The notes under the pieces were generated by a model. It made no database searches. It was not told the DNA's origin and saw only the letters and a list, made by a program, of their open reading frames with translations. Source: Prosopocoilus inquinatus (taxonomy: Eukaryota > Arthropoda > Insecta > Coleoptera > Lucanidae). Taken from it: 64,000 bases of DNA. Positions 49,439 through 61,969 of this stretch are shown piece by piece (within the stretch, counting starts at the first letter, position 1; each line of letters starts with the position of its first letter). Made by a program: the position numbers and the translations under genes. The stretch lies in NCBI GenBank assembly GCA_036172665.1, contig CM069870.1, forward strand, positions 42,552,001 through 42,616,000, read 5' to 3'.

Positions 49439-52179
49439 TGACGTTTCGATGGACTCCAGTAACTCTAATGTGAGGTAGGAAATTTTCGGACGCAGCAGAA
49501 GCTGGAAATAGTTTTAAACGAAACAACACGCATTAGCGTTGTTCCTGTGATGTATCTAATCGGTCCTTACTCATCTATCATGTTATTTGGCGTTTCGATG
49601 GACTCCAGTAACTTTGATGTGAGATAAAAAGTTTTTGGACGCAGCAGAAGCTGGAAATAGTTTTGAACGAAACAACACGTATTAGCGTTGTTCCTGTGAT
49701 GTATCTAATCGATCCTTCCTTAGCTACTATGTTATTTGACGTTTCGATGGACTCCAGTAACTCTAATGTGAGACACGAAATTTTCGGACGCAGCAGAAGC
49801 TGGAAATAGTTTTAAACGAAACAGCACGCATTAGCGTTGTTCCTGTGATGTATCTAATCGATCCTTACTCATCTATCATGTTATTTGGCGTTTCGATGGA
49901 CTCCAGTAACTTTGATGTGAGATACGAAGTTCTCGGACGCAGCTGAAGCTGGAAATAGTTTTAAACGAAACAACACGCATTAGCGTTGTTCCTGTGATGT
50001 ATCTAATCGATCCTTACTCATCTATCATGTTATTTGGCGTATCGATGGACTCCAGTAACTTTGATGTGAAGTACGAAGTTCTCGGACGCAGCTGAAGCTG
50101 GAAATAGTTTTAAATGAAACAACACGTATTAGCGTTGTTCCTGTGATGTATCTAAATGATCCTTACTTATCTAACATGTTATTTGACGTTTGGATGGACT
50201 CCAGTAACCCTGACGTGAGATACGACGTTTTCGGACGCAGCAGAAGCTGGAAATAGTTTTAAACGAAACAACACGTATTAGCGTTGTTCCTGTGATGTAT
50301 CTAATCGATCCTTACTCATCTATCATGTTATTTGACGTTTGGATGGACTCCAGTAACTCTGATGTGAGATACAAAGTTTTTGGACGCAGCAGAAGCTGGA
50401 AATAGTTTTGAACGAAACAACACGTATTAGCGTTGTTCCTGTGATGTATCTAATCGATCCTTACTTAGCTACTATGTTATTTGACGTTTCGATGGACTCC
50501 AGTAACTCTAATGTGAGATACGAAATTTTCGGACGCAGCAGAAGCTGGAAATAGTTTTAAACGAAATAACACGCATTAGCGTTGTTCCTGTGATGTATCT
50601 AATCGATCCTTACTTATCTATCATGTTTTTTGACGTTTGGATGGACTCCAGTAACCCTGAAGTGAGATACAAAGTTCTCGGACGCAGCAGAAGCTGGAAA
50701 TAGTTTTAAACGAAACAACACGCATTAGCGTTGTTCCTGTGATGTATCTAATCGATCCTTACTCATCTATCATGTTATTTGGCGTTTCGATGGACTCCAG
50801 TAACTTTGATGGGAGATACGAAGTTCTCGGACGCAGCTGAAGCTGGAAATAGTTTTAAGTGAAACAAAACGTATTAGCGTTGTTCCTGTGATGTATCTAA
50901 ACGATCCTAACTTATCTAACATGTTATTTGACGTTTGGATGGACTCCAGCAACTCTAATGTGAGATACGAAATTTTCTGACACAGCAGAAGCTGGAAATA
51001 GTTTTGAACGAAACAACACGCATTAGCGTTGTTCCTGTGATGTATCTAATCGATCCTTACTTATCTATCATGTTATTTGAAGTTTGGATGGGCTCTAGTA
51101 ACCCTGACGTGAGATACGAAGTTCTCGGACGCAGCAGAAGCTGGAAATAGTTTTAAACGAAACAACACGCATTAGCGTTGTTCCTGTGATGTATCTAATC
51201 GATCCTTACTTATCTATCATGTTATTTGACGTTTGGATGGACTCCAGTAACCCTGACGTGAGATACGAAGTTCTCGGACGCAGCAGGAGCTGGAAATAGT
51301 TTTAAATGAAACAACACGTATTAGCGTTGTTCCTGTGCTGTATCTAATCGATCCTTACTCATATATCATGTTATTTGGCGTTTCGATGGACTCCAGTAGC
51401 TCTGATGTGAGATACGACGTTTTCGGACGCAGCAGAAGCTGGAAATAGTTTTAAACGAAACAACACGTATTAGCGTTGTTCCTGTGATGTACCTAATCGA
51501 TCCTTACTCATCTATCATGTTATTTGACGTTTCGATGGACTCCAGTAACTTTGATGTGAAATACGAAGTTCTCGGACGCAGCGGAAGCTGGAAATAGTTT
51601 TAAACGAAACAACACGCATTAGCGTTGTTCCTGTGATGTATCTAATCGATCGTTACTCATCTATCATGTTATTTGACGTTTCGATGGACTCCAGTAACTC
51701 TAATGTGAGAAACGAAATTATCGGACGCAGCAGAAGCTGGAAATAGTTTTAAACGAAACAACACGCATTAGCGTTGTTCCTGTGATGTATCTAATCGATC
51801 CTTACTTATCTATCATGTTATTTGACGTTTGGATGGACTCCAGTAACCCTGACGTGAGATACGAAGTTCTCGGACGCAGCAGAACCTGGAAATAGTTTTA
51901 AACGAAACAACACGCATTAGCGTTGTTCCTGTGATGTATCTAATCGATCCTTACTCATCTATCATGTTATTTGGCGTTTCGATGGACTCCAGTAACTTTG
52001 ATGGGAGATACGAAGTTCTCGCACGCAGCTGAAGCTGGAAATAGTTTTAAATGAAACAACACGTATTAGCGTTGTTCCTGTGATGTATCTAAACGATCCT
52101 TACTTATCTAACATGTTATTTGACGTTTGGATGGACTCCAGTAACCCTGACGTGAGATACGAAGTTCTCGGACGCAGCA

Positions 52180-55100
52180 GAAGCTGGAAATAGTTTTAAA
52201 CGAAACAACACGTATTAGCGTTGTTCCTGTGATGTATCTAATCGATCCTTACTCATCTATCATGTTATTTGACGTTTGGATGGACTCCAGTAACTCTGAT
52301 GTGAGATAAAAAGTTTTTGGACGCAGCAGAAGCTGGAAATAGTTTTGAACGAAACAACACGTATTAGCGTTGTTCCTGTGATGTATCTAATCGATCCTTC
52401 CTTAGCTACTATGTTATTTGACGTTTCGATGGACTCCAGTAACTCTAATGTGAGATACGAAATTTTCGGACGCAGCAGAAACTGGAAATAGTTTTAAACG
52501 AAACAACACGCATTAGCGTTGTTCCTGTGATGTATCTAATCGATCCTTACTCATCTATCATGTTATTTGGCGTTTCGATGGACTCCAGTAACTTTGATAT
52601 GAGATACGAAGTTCTCGGACGCAGCTGAAGCTGGAAATAGTTTTAAGTGAAACAACACGCATTAGCGTTGTTCCTGTGATGTATCTAAACGATCCTTACT
52701 TATCTAACATGTTATTTGACGTTTGGATGGACTCCAGTAACTCTAATGTGAGATACGAAATTTTCTGACACAGCAGAAGCTGGAAATAGTTTTAAACGAA
52801 ACAACACGCATTAGCGTTGTTCCTGTGATGTATCTAATCGATCCTTACTTATCTACCATGTTATTTGACGTTTGGATGGGCTCCAGTAACCCTGACGTGA
52901 GATACGAAGTTCTCGGACGCAGCAGAAGCTGGAAATAGTTTTAAACGAAACAACACGCATTAGCGTTGTTCCTGTGATGTATCTAATCGATCCTTACTTA
53001 TCTATCATGTTATTTGACGTTTGGATGGACTCCAGTAACCGTGACGTGAGATACGAAGTTCTCGGACGCAGCAGAAGCTGGAAATAGTTTTAAACGAAAC
53101 AACACGCATTAGCGTTGTTCCTGTGATGTATCTAATCGATCCTTACTTATCTATCATGTTATTTGACGTTTGGATGGGCTCCAGTAACCCTGACGTGAGA
53201 TACGAAGTTCTCGGACGCAGCAGAAGCTGGAAATAGTTTTAAACGAAACAACACGCATTAGCGTTGTTCCTGTGATGTATCTGATCGATCCTTACTTATC
53301 TATCATGTTATTTGACGTTTGGATGGACTCCAGTAACCCTGACGTGAGATACGAAGTTCTCGGACGCAGCAGAAGCTGGAAATAGTTTTAAACGAAACAA
53401 CACGTATTAGCGTTGTTCCTGTGATGTATCTAATCGATCCTTACTTATCTGTCATGTTATTTGACGTTTGGATGGACTCCAGTAACCCTGACGTGAGATA
53501 CAAAGTTCTCGGACGCAGCAGAAGCTGGAAATAGTTTTAAACGAAACAACACGCATTAGCGTTGTTCCTGTGATGTATCTAATCGATCCTTACTCATCTA
53601 TCATGTTATTTGGCGTTTCGATGGACTCCAGTAACTTTGATGGGAGATACGAAATTTTCGAACGCAGCAGAAGCTGGAAATAGTTTTAAACGAAACAACA
53701 CGCATTAGCGTTGTTCCTGTGATGTATCTAATCGATCCTTACTTATCTATCATGTTATTTGACGTTTGGATGGACTCCAGTAACCCTGACGTGAAATACG
53801 AAGTTCTCGGACGCAGCAGAAGCTGGAAATAGTTTTAAACGAAACAACACGTATTAGCGTTGTTCCTGTGATGTATCTAATCGATCCTTACTCATCTATC
53901 ATGTTATTTGACGTATCGATGGACTCCAGTAACTCTAATGTGAGATACGAAATTTTCGAACGCAGCAGAAGCTGGAATTAGTTTTAAACGAAACAACACG
54001 CATTAGCGTTGTTCCTGTGATGTATCTAATCGATCCTTACCCATCTATCATGTTATTTGGCGTATCGATGGACTCCAGTAACTTTGATGTGAAATACGAA
54101 GTTCTCGGACGCAGCTGAAGCTGGAAATAGTTTTAAATGAAACAACACGTATTAGCGTTGTTCCTGTGATGTATCTAAACGATCCTTACTTATCTAACAT
54201 GTTATTTGACGTTTGGATGGACTCCAGTAACTCTGATGTGAGATACAAAGTTTTTGGACGCAGCAGAAGCTGGAAATAGTTTTGAACGAAACAACACCTA
54301 TTAGCGTTGTTCCTGTGATGTATCTAATCGATCCTTACTTAGCTACTATGTTATTTGACGTTTCGATGGACTCCAGTAACTCTAATGTGAGATACGAAAT
54401 TTTCGGACGCAGCAGAAGCTGGAAATAGTTTTAAACGAAACAACACGCATTAGCGTTGTTCCTGTGATGTATCTAATCGATCCTTACTTATCTATCATGT
54501 TATTTGACGTTTGGATGGACACCAGTAACCCTGACGTGAGATACAAAGTTCTCGGACGCAGCAGAAGCTGGAAATAGTTTTAAACGAAACAACACGCATT
54601 AGCGTTGTTCCTGTGATGTATCTAATCGATCCTTACTCATCTATCATGTTATTTGGCGTTTCGATGGACTCCAGTAACTTTGATGGGAGATACGAAGTTC
54701 TCGGACGCAGCTGAAGCTGGAAATAGTTTTAAGTGAAACAACACGTATTAGCGTTGTTCCTGTGATGTATCTAAACGATCCTTACTTATCTAACATGTTA
54801 TTTGAAGTTTGGATGGACTCCAGTAACCCTGACGTGAGATACGACGTTTTCGGACGCAGCAGAAGCTGGAAATAGTTTTAAACGAAACAACACGTATTAG
54901 CGTTGTTCCTGTGATGTATCTAATCGATCCTTACTCATCTATCATGTTATTTGACGTTTGGATGGACTCCAGTAACTCTGATATGAGATACAAAGTTTTT
55001 GGACGCAGCAGAAGCTGGAAATAGTTTTGAACGAAACAACACGCATTAGCGTTGTTCCTGTGATGTATCTAATCGATCCTTACTCATCTATCATGTTATT

Positions 55101-56500
55101 TGGCGTTTCGATGGACTCCAGTAACTTTGATGGGAGATACGAAATTTTCGAACGCAGCAGAAGCTGGAAATAGTTTTAAACGAAACAACACGCATTAGCG
55201 TTGTTCCTGTGATGTATCTAATCGATCCTTACTTATCTATCATGTTATTTGACGTTTGGATGGACTCCAGTAACCCTGACGTGAAATACGAAGTTCTCGG
55301 ACGCAGCAGAAGCTGGAAATAGTTTTAAACGAAACAACACGTATTAGCGTTGTTCCTGTGATGTATCTAATCGATCCTTACTCATCTATCATGTTATTTG
55401 ACGTATCGATGGACTCCAGTAACTCTAATGTGAGATACGAAATTTTCGAACGCAGCAGAAGCTGGAATTAGTTTTAAACGAAACAACACGCATTAGCGTT
55501 GTTCCTGTGATGTATCTAATCGATCCTTACTCATCTATCATGTTATTTGGCGTATCGATGGACTCCAGTAACTTTGATGTGAAATACGAAGTTCTCGGAC
55601 GCAGCTGAAGCTGGAAATAGTTTTAAATGAAACAACACGTATTAGCGTTGTTCCTGTGATGTATCTAAACGATCCTTACTTATCTAACATGTTATTTGAC
55701 GTTTGGATGGACTCCAGTAACTCTGATGTGAGATACAAAGTTTTTGGACGCAGCAGAAGCTGGAAATAGTTTTGAACGAAACAACACGTATTAGCGTTGT
55801 TCCTGTGATGTATCTAATCGATCCTTACTTAGCTACTATGTTATTTGACGTTTCGATGGACTCCAGTAACTCTAATGTGAGATACGAAATTTTCGGACGC
55901 AGCAGAAGCTGGAAATAGTTTTAAACGAAACAACACGCATTAGCGTTGTTCCTGTGATGTATCTAATCGATCCTTACTTATCTATCATGTTATTTGACGT
56001 TTGGATGGACACCAGTAACCCTGACGTGAGATACAAAGTTCTCGGACGCAGCAGAAGCTGGAAATAGTTTTAAACGAAACAACACGCATTAGCGTTGTTC
56101 CTGTGATGTATCTAATCGATCCTTACTCATCTATCATGTTATTTGGCGTTTCGATGGACTCCAGTAACTTTGATGGGAGATACGAAATTTTCGAACGCAG
56201 CAGAAGCTGGAAATAGTTTTAAACGAAACAACACGCATTAGCGTTGTTCCTGTGATGTATCTAATCGATCCTTACTTATCTATCATGTTATTTGACGTTT
56301 GGATGGACTCCAGTAACCCTGACGTGAAATACGAAGTTCTCGGACGCAGCAGAAGCTGGAAATAGTTTTAAACGAAACAACACGTATTAGCGTTGTTCCT
56401 GTGATGTATCTAATCGATCCTTACTCATCTATCATGTTATTTGACGTATCGATGGACTCCAGTAACTCTAATGTGAGATACGAAATTTTCGGACGCAGCA
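52180..56500. repeat. 29-monomer HOR, copy 1 (4,321 bp)
   Basis: Matched from about 52,180 to 56,173 by 56,501-60,494 at an offset of 4,321 (29 x 149). Private markers in register include GAGATAAAAAGTTTTTGG (about 52,303 / 56,624), GTAACCGTGACG (53,036 / 57,357), TATCTGATCG (about 53,279 / 57,600), ATCTGTCATG, CTTACCCATC (about 54,036 / 58,357) and AACACCTATTAG (about 54,293 / 58,614). I noticed almost no differences over the matched 4 kb. Confidence 0.95.
53641..55130. repeat. Nested 10-monomer HOR (1,490 bp)
   Basis: The unit begins with TGGGAGATACGAAATTTTCG followed by AACGCAG. It recurs at 55,131 (10 x 149), where it is cut to seven monomers (55,131-56,173, 1,043 bp) before restarting at 56,174. 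Some variants differ between nested copies (CCCATC against CTCATC, CACCTATT against CACGTATT). They agree between the two 29-mer copies, so the nested duplication is the older event. Confidence 0.92.
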
Positions 56501-59500
56501 GAAGCTGGAAATAGTTTTAAACGAAACAACACGCATTAGCGTTGTTCCTGTGATGTATCTAATCGATCCTTACTCATCTATCATGTTATTTGACGTTTGG
56601 ATGGACTCCAGTAACTCTGATGTGAGATAAAAAGTTTTTGGACGCAGCAGAAGCTGGAAATAGTTTTGAACGAAACAACACGTATTAGCGTTGTTCCTGT
56701 GATGTATCTAATCGATCCTTCCTTAGCTACTATGTTATTTGACGTTTCGATGGACTCCAGTAACTCTAATGTGAGATACGAAATTTTCGGACGCAGCAGA
56801 AACTGGAAATAGTTTTAAACGAAACAACACGCATTAGCGTTGTTCCTGTGATGTATCTAATCGATCCTTACTCATCTATCATGTTATTTGGCGTTTCGAT
56901 GGACTCCAGTAACTTTGATATGAGATACGAAGTTCTCGGACGCAGCTGAAGCTGGAAATAGTTTTAAGTGAAACAACACGCATTAGCGTTGTTCCTGTGA
57001 TGTATCTAAACGATCCTTACTTATCTAACATGTTATTTGACGTTTGGATGGACTCCAGTAACTCTAATGTGAGATACGAAATTTTCTGACACAGCAGAAG
57101 CTGGAAATAGTTTTAAACGAAACAACACGCATTAGCGTTGTTCCTGTGATGTATCTAATCGATCCTTACTTATCTACCATGTTATTTGACGTTTGGATGG
57201 GCTCCAGTAACCCTGACGTGAGATACGAAGTTCTCGGACGCAGCAGAAGCTGGAAATAGTTTTAAACGAAACAACACGCATTAGCGTTGTTCCTGTGATG
57301 TATCTAATCGATCCTTACTTATCTATCATGTTATTTGACGTTTGGATGGACTCCAGTAACCGTGACGTGAGATACGAAGTTCTCGGACGCAGCAGAAGCT
57401 GGAAATAGTTTTAAACGAAACAACACGCATTAGCGTTGTTCCTGTGATGTATCTAATCGATCCTTACTTATCTATCATGTTATTTGACGTTTGGATGGGC
57501 TCCAGTAACCCTGACGTGAGATACGAAGTTCTCGGACGCAGCAGAAGCTGGAAATAGTTTTAAACGAAACAACACGCATTAGCGTTGTTCCTGTGATGTA
57601 TCTGATCGATCCTTACTTATCTATCATGTTATTTGACGTTTGGATGGACTCCAGTAACCCTGACGTGAGATACGAAGTTCTCGGACGCAGCAGAAGCTGG
57701 AAATAGTTTTAAACGAAACAACACGTATTAGCGTTGTTCCTGTGATGTATCTAATCGATCCTTACTTATCTGTCATGTTATTTGACGTTTGGATGGACTC
57801 CAGTAACCCTGACGTGAGATACAAAGTTCTCGGACGCAGCAGAAGCTGGAAATAGTTTTAAACGAAACAACACGCATTAGCGTTGTTCCTGTGATGTATC
57901 TAATCGATCCTTACTCATCTATCATGTTATTTGGCGTTTCGATGGACTCCAGTAACTTTGATGGGAGATACGAAATTTTCGAACGCAGCAGAAGCTGGAA
58001 ATAGTTTTAAACGAAACAACACGCATTAGCGTTGTTCCTGTGATGTATCTAATCGATCCTTACTTATCTATCATGTTATTTGACGTTTGGATGGACTCCA
58101 GTAACCCTGACGTGAAATACGAAGTTCTCGGACGCAGCAGAAGCTGGAAATAGTTTTAAACGAAACAACACGTATTAGCGTTGTTCCTGTGATGTATCTA
58201 ATCGATCCTTACTCATCTATCATGTTATTTGACGTATCGATGGACTCCAGTAACTCTAATGTGAGATACGAAATTTTCGAACGCAGCAGAAGCTGGAATT
58301 AGTTTTAAACGAAACAACACGCATTAGCGTTGTTCCTGTGATGTATCTAATCGATCCTTACCCATCTATCATGTTATTTGGCGTATCGATGGACTCCAGT
58401 AACTTTGATGTGAAATACGAAGTTCTCGGACGCAGCTGAAGCTGGAAATAGTTTTAAATGAAACAACACGTATTAGCGTTGTTCCTGTGATGTATCTAAA
58501 CGATCCTTACTTATCTAACATGTTATTTGACGTTTGGATGGACTCCAGTAACTCTGATGTGAGATACAAAGTTTTTGGACGCAGCAGAAGCTGGAAATAG
58601 TTTTGAACGAAACAACACCTATTAGCGTTGTTCCTGTGATGTATCTAATCGATCCTTACTTAGCTACTATGTTATTTGACGTTTCGATGGACTCCAGTAA
58701 CTCTAATGTGAGATACGAAATTTTCGGACGCAGCAGAAGCTGGAAATAGTTTTAAACGAAACAACACGCATTAGCGTTGTTCCTGTGATGTATCTAATCG
58801 ATCCTTACTTATCTATCATGTTATTTGACGTTTGGATGGACACCAGTAACCCTGACGTGAGATACAAAGTTCTCGGACGCAGCAGAAGCTGGAAATAGTT
58901 TTAAACGAAACAACACGCATTAGCGTTGTTCCTGTGATGTATCTAATCGATCCTTACTCATCTATCATGTTATTTGGCGTTTCGATGGACTCCAGTAACT
59001 TTGATGGGAGATACGAAGTTCTCGGACGCAGCTGAAGCTGGAAATAGTTTTAAGTGAAACAACACGTATTAGCGTTGTTCCTGTGATGTATCTAAACGAT
59101 CCTTACTTATCTAACATGTTATTTGAAGTTTGGATGGACTCCAGTAACCCTGACGTGAGATACGACGTTTTCGGACGCAGCAGAAGCTGGAAATAGTTTT
59201 AAACGAAACAACACGTATTAGCGTTGTTCCTGTGATGTATCTAATCGATCCTTACTCATCTATCATGTTATTTGACGTTTGGATGGACTCCAGTAACTCT
59301 GATATGAGATACAAAGTTTTTGGACGCAGCAGAAGCTGGAAATAGTTTTGAACGAAACAACACGCATTAGCGTTGTTCCTGTGATGTATCTAATCGATCC
59401 TTACTCATCTATCATGTTATTTGGCGTTTCGATGGACTCCAGTAACTTTGATGGGAGATACGAAATTTTCGAACGCAGCAGAAGCTGGAAATAGTTTTAA

Positions 59501-60494
59501 ACGAAACAACACGCATTAGCGTTGTTCCTGTGATGTATCTAATCGATCCTTACTTATCTATCATGTTATTTGACGTTTGGATGGACTCCAGTAACCCTGA
59601 CGTGAAATACGAAGTTCTCGGACGCAGCAGAAGCTGGAAATAGTTTTAAACGAAACAACACGTATTAGCGTTGTTCCTGTGATGTATCTAATCGATCCTT
59701 ACTCATCTATCATGTTATTTGACGTATCGATGGACTCCAGTAACTCTAATGTGAGATACGAAATTTTCGAACGCAGCAGAAGCTGGAATTAGTTTTAAAC
59801 GAAACAACACGCATTAGCGTTGTTCCTGTGATGTATCTAATCGATCCTTACTCATCTATCATGTTATTTGGCGTATCGATGGACTCCAGTAACTTTGATG
59901 TGAAATACGAAGTTCTCGGACGCAGCTGAAGCTGGAAATAGTTTTAAATGAAACAACACGTATTAGCGTTGTTCCTGTGATGTATCTAAACGATCCTTAC
60001 TTATCTAACATGTTATTTGACGTTTGGATGGACTCCAGTAACTCTGATGTGAGATACAAAGTTTTTGGACGCAGCAGAAGCTGGAAATAGTTTTGAACGA
60101 AACAACACGTATTAGCGTTGTTCCTGTGATGTATCTAATCGATCCTTACTTAGCTACTATGTTATTTGACGTTTCGATGGACTCCAGTAACTCTAATGTG
60201 AGATACGAAATTTTCGGACGCAGCAGAAGCTGGAAATAGTTTTAAACGAAACAACACGCATTAGCGTTGTTCCTGTGATGTATCTAATCGATCCTTACTT
60301 ATCTATCATGTTATTTGACGTTTGGATGGACACCAGTAACCCTGACGTGAGATACAAAGTTCTCGGACGCAGCAGAAGCTGGAAATAGTTTTAAACGAAA
60401 CAACACGCATTAGCGTTGTTCCTGTGATGTATCTAATCGATCCTTACTCATCTATCATGTTATTTGGCGTTTCGATGGACTCCAGTAACTTTGA
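56501..60494. repeat. 29-monomer HOR, copy 2 (partial)
   Basis: Near-perfect repeat of 52,180-56,173, with its own nested 10-mer at 57,962-59,451 and a second one starting at 59,452. It leaves copy 1 at 60,495, where copy 1 has GAAATTTTCGAACG and this copy has GAAGTTCTCGGACG with CAGCTGAAG, that is, it continues the 10-mer. Confidence 0.94.
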
Positions 60495-61969
60495 TGGGAG
60501 ATACGAAGTTCTCGGACGCAGCTGAAGCTGGAAATAGTTTTAAGTGAAACAACACGTATTAGCGTTGTTCCTGTGATATATCTAAACGATCCTTACTTAT
60601 CTAACATGTTATTTGAAGTTTGGATGGACTCCAGTAACCCTGACGTGAGATACGACGTTTTCGGACGCAGCAGAAGCTGGAAATAGTTTTAAACGAAACA
60701 ACACGTATTAGCGTTGTTCCTGTGATGTATCTAATCGATCCTTACTCATCTATCATGTTATTTGACGTTTGGATGGACTCCAGTAACTCTGATGTGAGAT
60801 ACAATGTTTTTGGACGCAGCAGAAGCTGGAAATAGTTTTGAACGAAACAACACGTATTAGCGTTGTTCCTCTGATGTATCTAATCGATCCTTACTTAGCT
60901 ACTATGTTATTTGACGTTTGGATGGACTCCAGTAACTCTAATGTGAGATACGAAATTTTCTGACACAGCAGAAGCTGGAAATAGTTTTAAACGAAACAAC
61001 ACGCATTAGCGTTGTTCCTGTGATGTATCTAATCGATCCTTACTTATCTATCATGTTATTTGACGTTTGGATGGGCTCCAGTAACCCTGACGTGAGATAC
61101 GAAGTTCTCGGACGCAGCAGAGGCTGGAAATAGTTTTAAACGAAACAACACGCATTAGCGTTGTTCCTGTGATGTATCTGATCGATCCTTACTTATCTAT
61201 CATGTTATTTGACGTTTGGATGGACTCCAGTAACCCTGACGTGAGATACGAAGTTCTCGGACGCAGCAGAAGCTGGAAATAGTTTTAAACGAAACAACAC
61301 GTATTAGCGTTGTTCCTGTGATGTATCTAATCGATCCTTACTTATCTATCATGTTATTTGACGTTTGGATGGACTCCAGTACGTCTGATGTGAGATATAA
61401 AGTTTTTGGACGCAGCAGGAGCTGGAAATAGTTTTAAATGCAACAACACGTATTAGCGTTGTTCCTGTGCTGTATCTAATCGATCCTTACTCATATATCA
61501 TGTTATTTGGCGTTTCGATGGACTCCAGTAGCTCTGATGTGAGATACGACGTTTTCGGACGCAGCAGAAGCTGGAAATAGTTTTAAACGAAACAACACGT
61601 ATTAGCGTTGTTCCTGTGATGTACCTAATCGATCCTTACTCATCTATCATGTTACTTGACGTTTCGATGGACTCCAGTAACTCTAATGTGAGATACGAAA
61701 TTTTCGGACGCAGCGGAAGCTGGAAATAGTTTTAAACGAAACAACACGCATTAGCGTTGTTCCTGTGATGTATCTAATCGATCCTTACTCATCTATCATG
61801 TTATTTGACGTTTCGATGGACTCCAGTAACTCTAATGTGTGAAACGAAATTTTCGGACGCAGCAGAAGCTGGAAATAGTTTTAAACGAAACAACACGCAT
61901 TAGCGTTGTTCCTGTGATGTATCTAATCGATCCTTACTTATCTATCATGTTATTTGACGTTTGGATGGA
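60331..61969. repeat. 11-monomer HOR, copy 1 (1,639 bp)
   Basis: The unit runs from GGACACCAGTAACC at 60,329 to the same word at 61,968. Within it ATACAATGTTTTTGG (60,800 / 62,439), GTTCCTCTGATG, GAAATTTTCTGACACAG, CAGCAGAGGCTGG, AGTACGTCTGATG with GATATAAAG, and TTTTAAATGCAAC recur in order in the next unit. Confidence 0.94.

Larger units (their letters stand above)
42901..52179. repeat. B-type patchwork without one dominant HOR
   Basis: About 62 monomers of the usual B subtypes. The GGCGTATCGATGG unit recurs at 43,774, 46,158, 48,840 and 50,036, which are steps of 16, 18 and 8 monomers. TCATATATCATG with AGTAGCTCTGATG recurs at 43,013, 48,524 and about 51,360. Stretch 46,158-47,130 resembles 50,036-50,860 but with one monomer more. 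Two adjacent, nearly identical units lie at about 47,320-47,620. No other sequence type is present. Confidence 0.85.

Noticed and set aside
50770..50952. Minus-strand open frame of 60 codons
   Set aside because: It starts at TTG, lies wholly within B monomers, and depends on single substitutions that remove stops. No other copy keeps it.
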